In this document: positions 63,194 to 64,000 of the stretch, one piece after another | How the letters are laid out: every line of letters begins with the position of its first letter | Numbering within the stretch: position 1 is the stretch's first letter | Notes under the pieces: model-generated | The model's database searches: none | The model's input: only the letters and a program-made list of their open reading frames with translations | What the model was told of the DNA's origin: nothing | Translations under genes and position numbers: made by a program | NCBI GenBank assembly: GCA_943788055.1 | Contig: CALSOU010000012.1 | Coordinates: forward strand, 1 to 64,000 | DNA: 64,000 nucleotides | Direction of reading: 5' to 3' | From: an uncultured Saprospiraceae bacterium | GTDB taxonomy: Bacteria > Bacteroidota > Bacteroidia > Chitinophagales > Saprospiraceae

Positions 63194-64000
63194 ACCTCGT
63201 TTGCCATTATTTTGAATATTTCAGGTAATTGGTCTTTCAACGCAGGGAATCGGTAGAAGTAACCCTTCCACGCTTGTAATCCACCTGTATGAATCAAAAC
63301 TACATTACTACCTTTTTCAATATTCGATATTTTTGACTTGAGCATTCGCCAAGCTTTACTTGTGTAGATAGGGTCCAAAAGAATACCAGTTTCCTTGAGG
63401 AAAGACTCTACTTCGAGGAAGAGTTGTAGATCTTTTTTAGCGTAAGCTCGGTCTTCCTTATGATAAATGATTTTAACATGATCTTTTGGGAAATTGCTTT
63501 TATAAATACTGTGATGAGCTTTCACAATAGCGACACTTGTGAATTGCTTTATCGCTGGACTTATCCATACCTGCGAATCTTTTCTGTTTTGAACAACTCC
63601 GCTAGCTGTACATCCTGTACCAAGGCTTACAACAAATAAATCAGGATTTATCTTGGAGTGAATTTCTGCCATCATTTCACTCAGACCCTCTATCGCATTT
63701 GGGTGAAAACCTCCCTCTGGAATAAGGAGTGAACGTGGATTGGTCTCATGTAGCGCAGCGAGAAAGTCATCATCCCTTTTTTTTGAGTATGTATTTCTAT
63801 CAAGAGGGAATAGTTTCATTCCGTATTTGAGACAAAGAGCTAATGTTGGATTCTGTAGATCGATCGAATCTGTTCTCACGTATGCTGAACAGTTAATACC
63901 ATGAAGCGAACACGCTACAGCTGTGGCTACAAGATGATTTGAGAACGCTCCTCCAAAGGTTACAATTTTATCGTATTTGTTGGTATTGAAATTGACAACA
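63190..64000 (-). CDS. PLP-dependent D-cysteine desulfhydrase / ACC deaminase family, 5' end outside window
   Basis: The stop is at 63190-63192 and the frame is open to the window edge, at least 269 codons. A GTG/ATG near 63879 is internal, because the upstream part continues in frame with VTFGGAFSNHLVATAVACSLHGI, the PLP-pocket GGxxSNH motif of this family. Also NALSS-equivalent LVSLGTGCTASGV and a later IHTGGLQAW. It may split D-cysteine or 1-aminocyclopropane-1-carboxylate; which is not decided. Confidence 0.85.
   Translation of the reverse strand, partial: VVNFNTNKYDKIVTFGGAFSNHLVATAVACSLHGINCSAYVRTDSIDLQNPTLALCLKYGMKLFPLDRNTYSKKRDDDFLAALHETNPRSLLIPEGGFHPNAIEGLSEMMAEIHSKINPDLFVVSLGTGCTASGVVQNRKDSQVWISPAIKQFTSVAIVKAHHSIYKSNFPKDHVKIIYHKEDRAYAKKDLQLFLEVESFLKETGILLDPIYTSKAWRMLKSKISNIEKGSNVVLIHTGGLQAWKGYFYRFPALKDQLPEIFKIMANEV

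Noticed and set aside
1-64000. CRISPR arrays, insertion sequences, prophage, tRNA or rRNA genes
   Set aside because: No regularly spaced direct repeats, no transposase or integrase motifs, no terminal inverted repeats around a gene, and no tRNA T-loop or rRNA signatures seen by eye.

Overview
The window is a 64 kb chromosomal segment of a Bacteroidota bacterium. The evidence is low GC content, promoters of the Bacteroidota type (TTTG, about 19 bases, TAnnTTTG), and weak or absent Shine-Dalgarno sequences. It also carries lineage-specific genes: gldD, gldE, gldJ, porU, porV, a PorP/SprF-family protein and a DUF4835 protein. Together these imply a type IX secretion system (T9SS) and probably gliding. 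A crtZ-like carotenoid hydroxylase suggests a pigmented cell. I cannot place it below phylum level from the sequence alone. There is no phage, plasmid, CRISPR array, insertion sequence, tRNA or rRNA. The only structural RNA found is RNase P RNA (rnpB, about 38421-38743).

Layout. 1-9.5 kb: a lipoprotein fragment, HU, a sugar-isomerase-like Tat protein, parE, lon, a CarboxypepD_reg-like protein, prs and rplY. 9.5-13 kb: an omega-amidase, an NlpC/P60 lipoprotein and prfC. 13.0-13.6 kb: a scar where a MATE transporter fragment meets, head to head, a C25/T9SS-type protein fragment. 13.8-18.4 kb: GT2-rsmG, a secreted unknown, and tgt-lptF/G. 18.4-24 kb (minus strand): the gldD-gldE-ssb-mutY block, then two tandem paralogous ECF sigma factors with matching upstream elements. 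24-35 kb: amidohydrolase, DUF1015, a LON-domain protein, tdk, a Lys/Glu-rich unknown plus rhomboid protease, a symporter-murQ operon, lipA and crtZ. 35-38.8 kb: an NtrY-like sensor kinase and rnpB. 38.8-50.6 kb: porV and porU, divergent from a PorP-family gene and gldJ, then murF, an arginase-fold pseudoenzyme and an amino-acid dehydrogenase. 50.7-59.2 kb: an OmpA-family protein, an SPFH protein, sodB, lolA-like, chrA, a flavoprotein and a patatin. 59.2-64 kb: bamD-rpoZ-like-coaBC-DUF4835-purN, then a convergent PLP desulfhydrase/ACC-deaminase gene that runs off the window.

How the genes fit together: the strongest theme is the outer envelope. It includes T9SS and gliding parts (GldD, GldE, GldJ, PorU, PorV, PorP, DUF4835), outer-membrane assembly (BamD, LolA, LptF/G), wall synthesis and recycling (MurF, MurQ, NlpC/P60) and an OmpA-like anchor. 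Housekeeping genes fill the rest.

The most useful caution is a series of frame problems in genes that should be intact. HU, sodB and the murQ-linked symporter each carry one extra base in a homopolymer. The Tat/TIM-barrel gene lacks one base. The PorP-family and patatin genes appear to have lost the G of an ATG AAA start. The MATE fragment has a 5-bp tandem duplication. Most of these look like sequence errors, although the MATE/C25 junction may be a real rearrangement.
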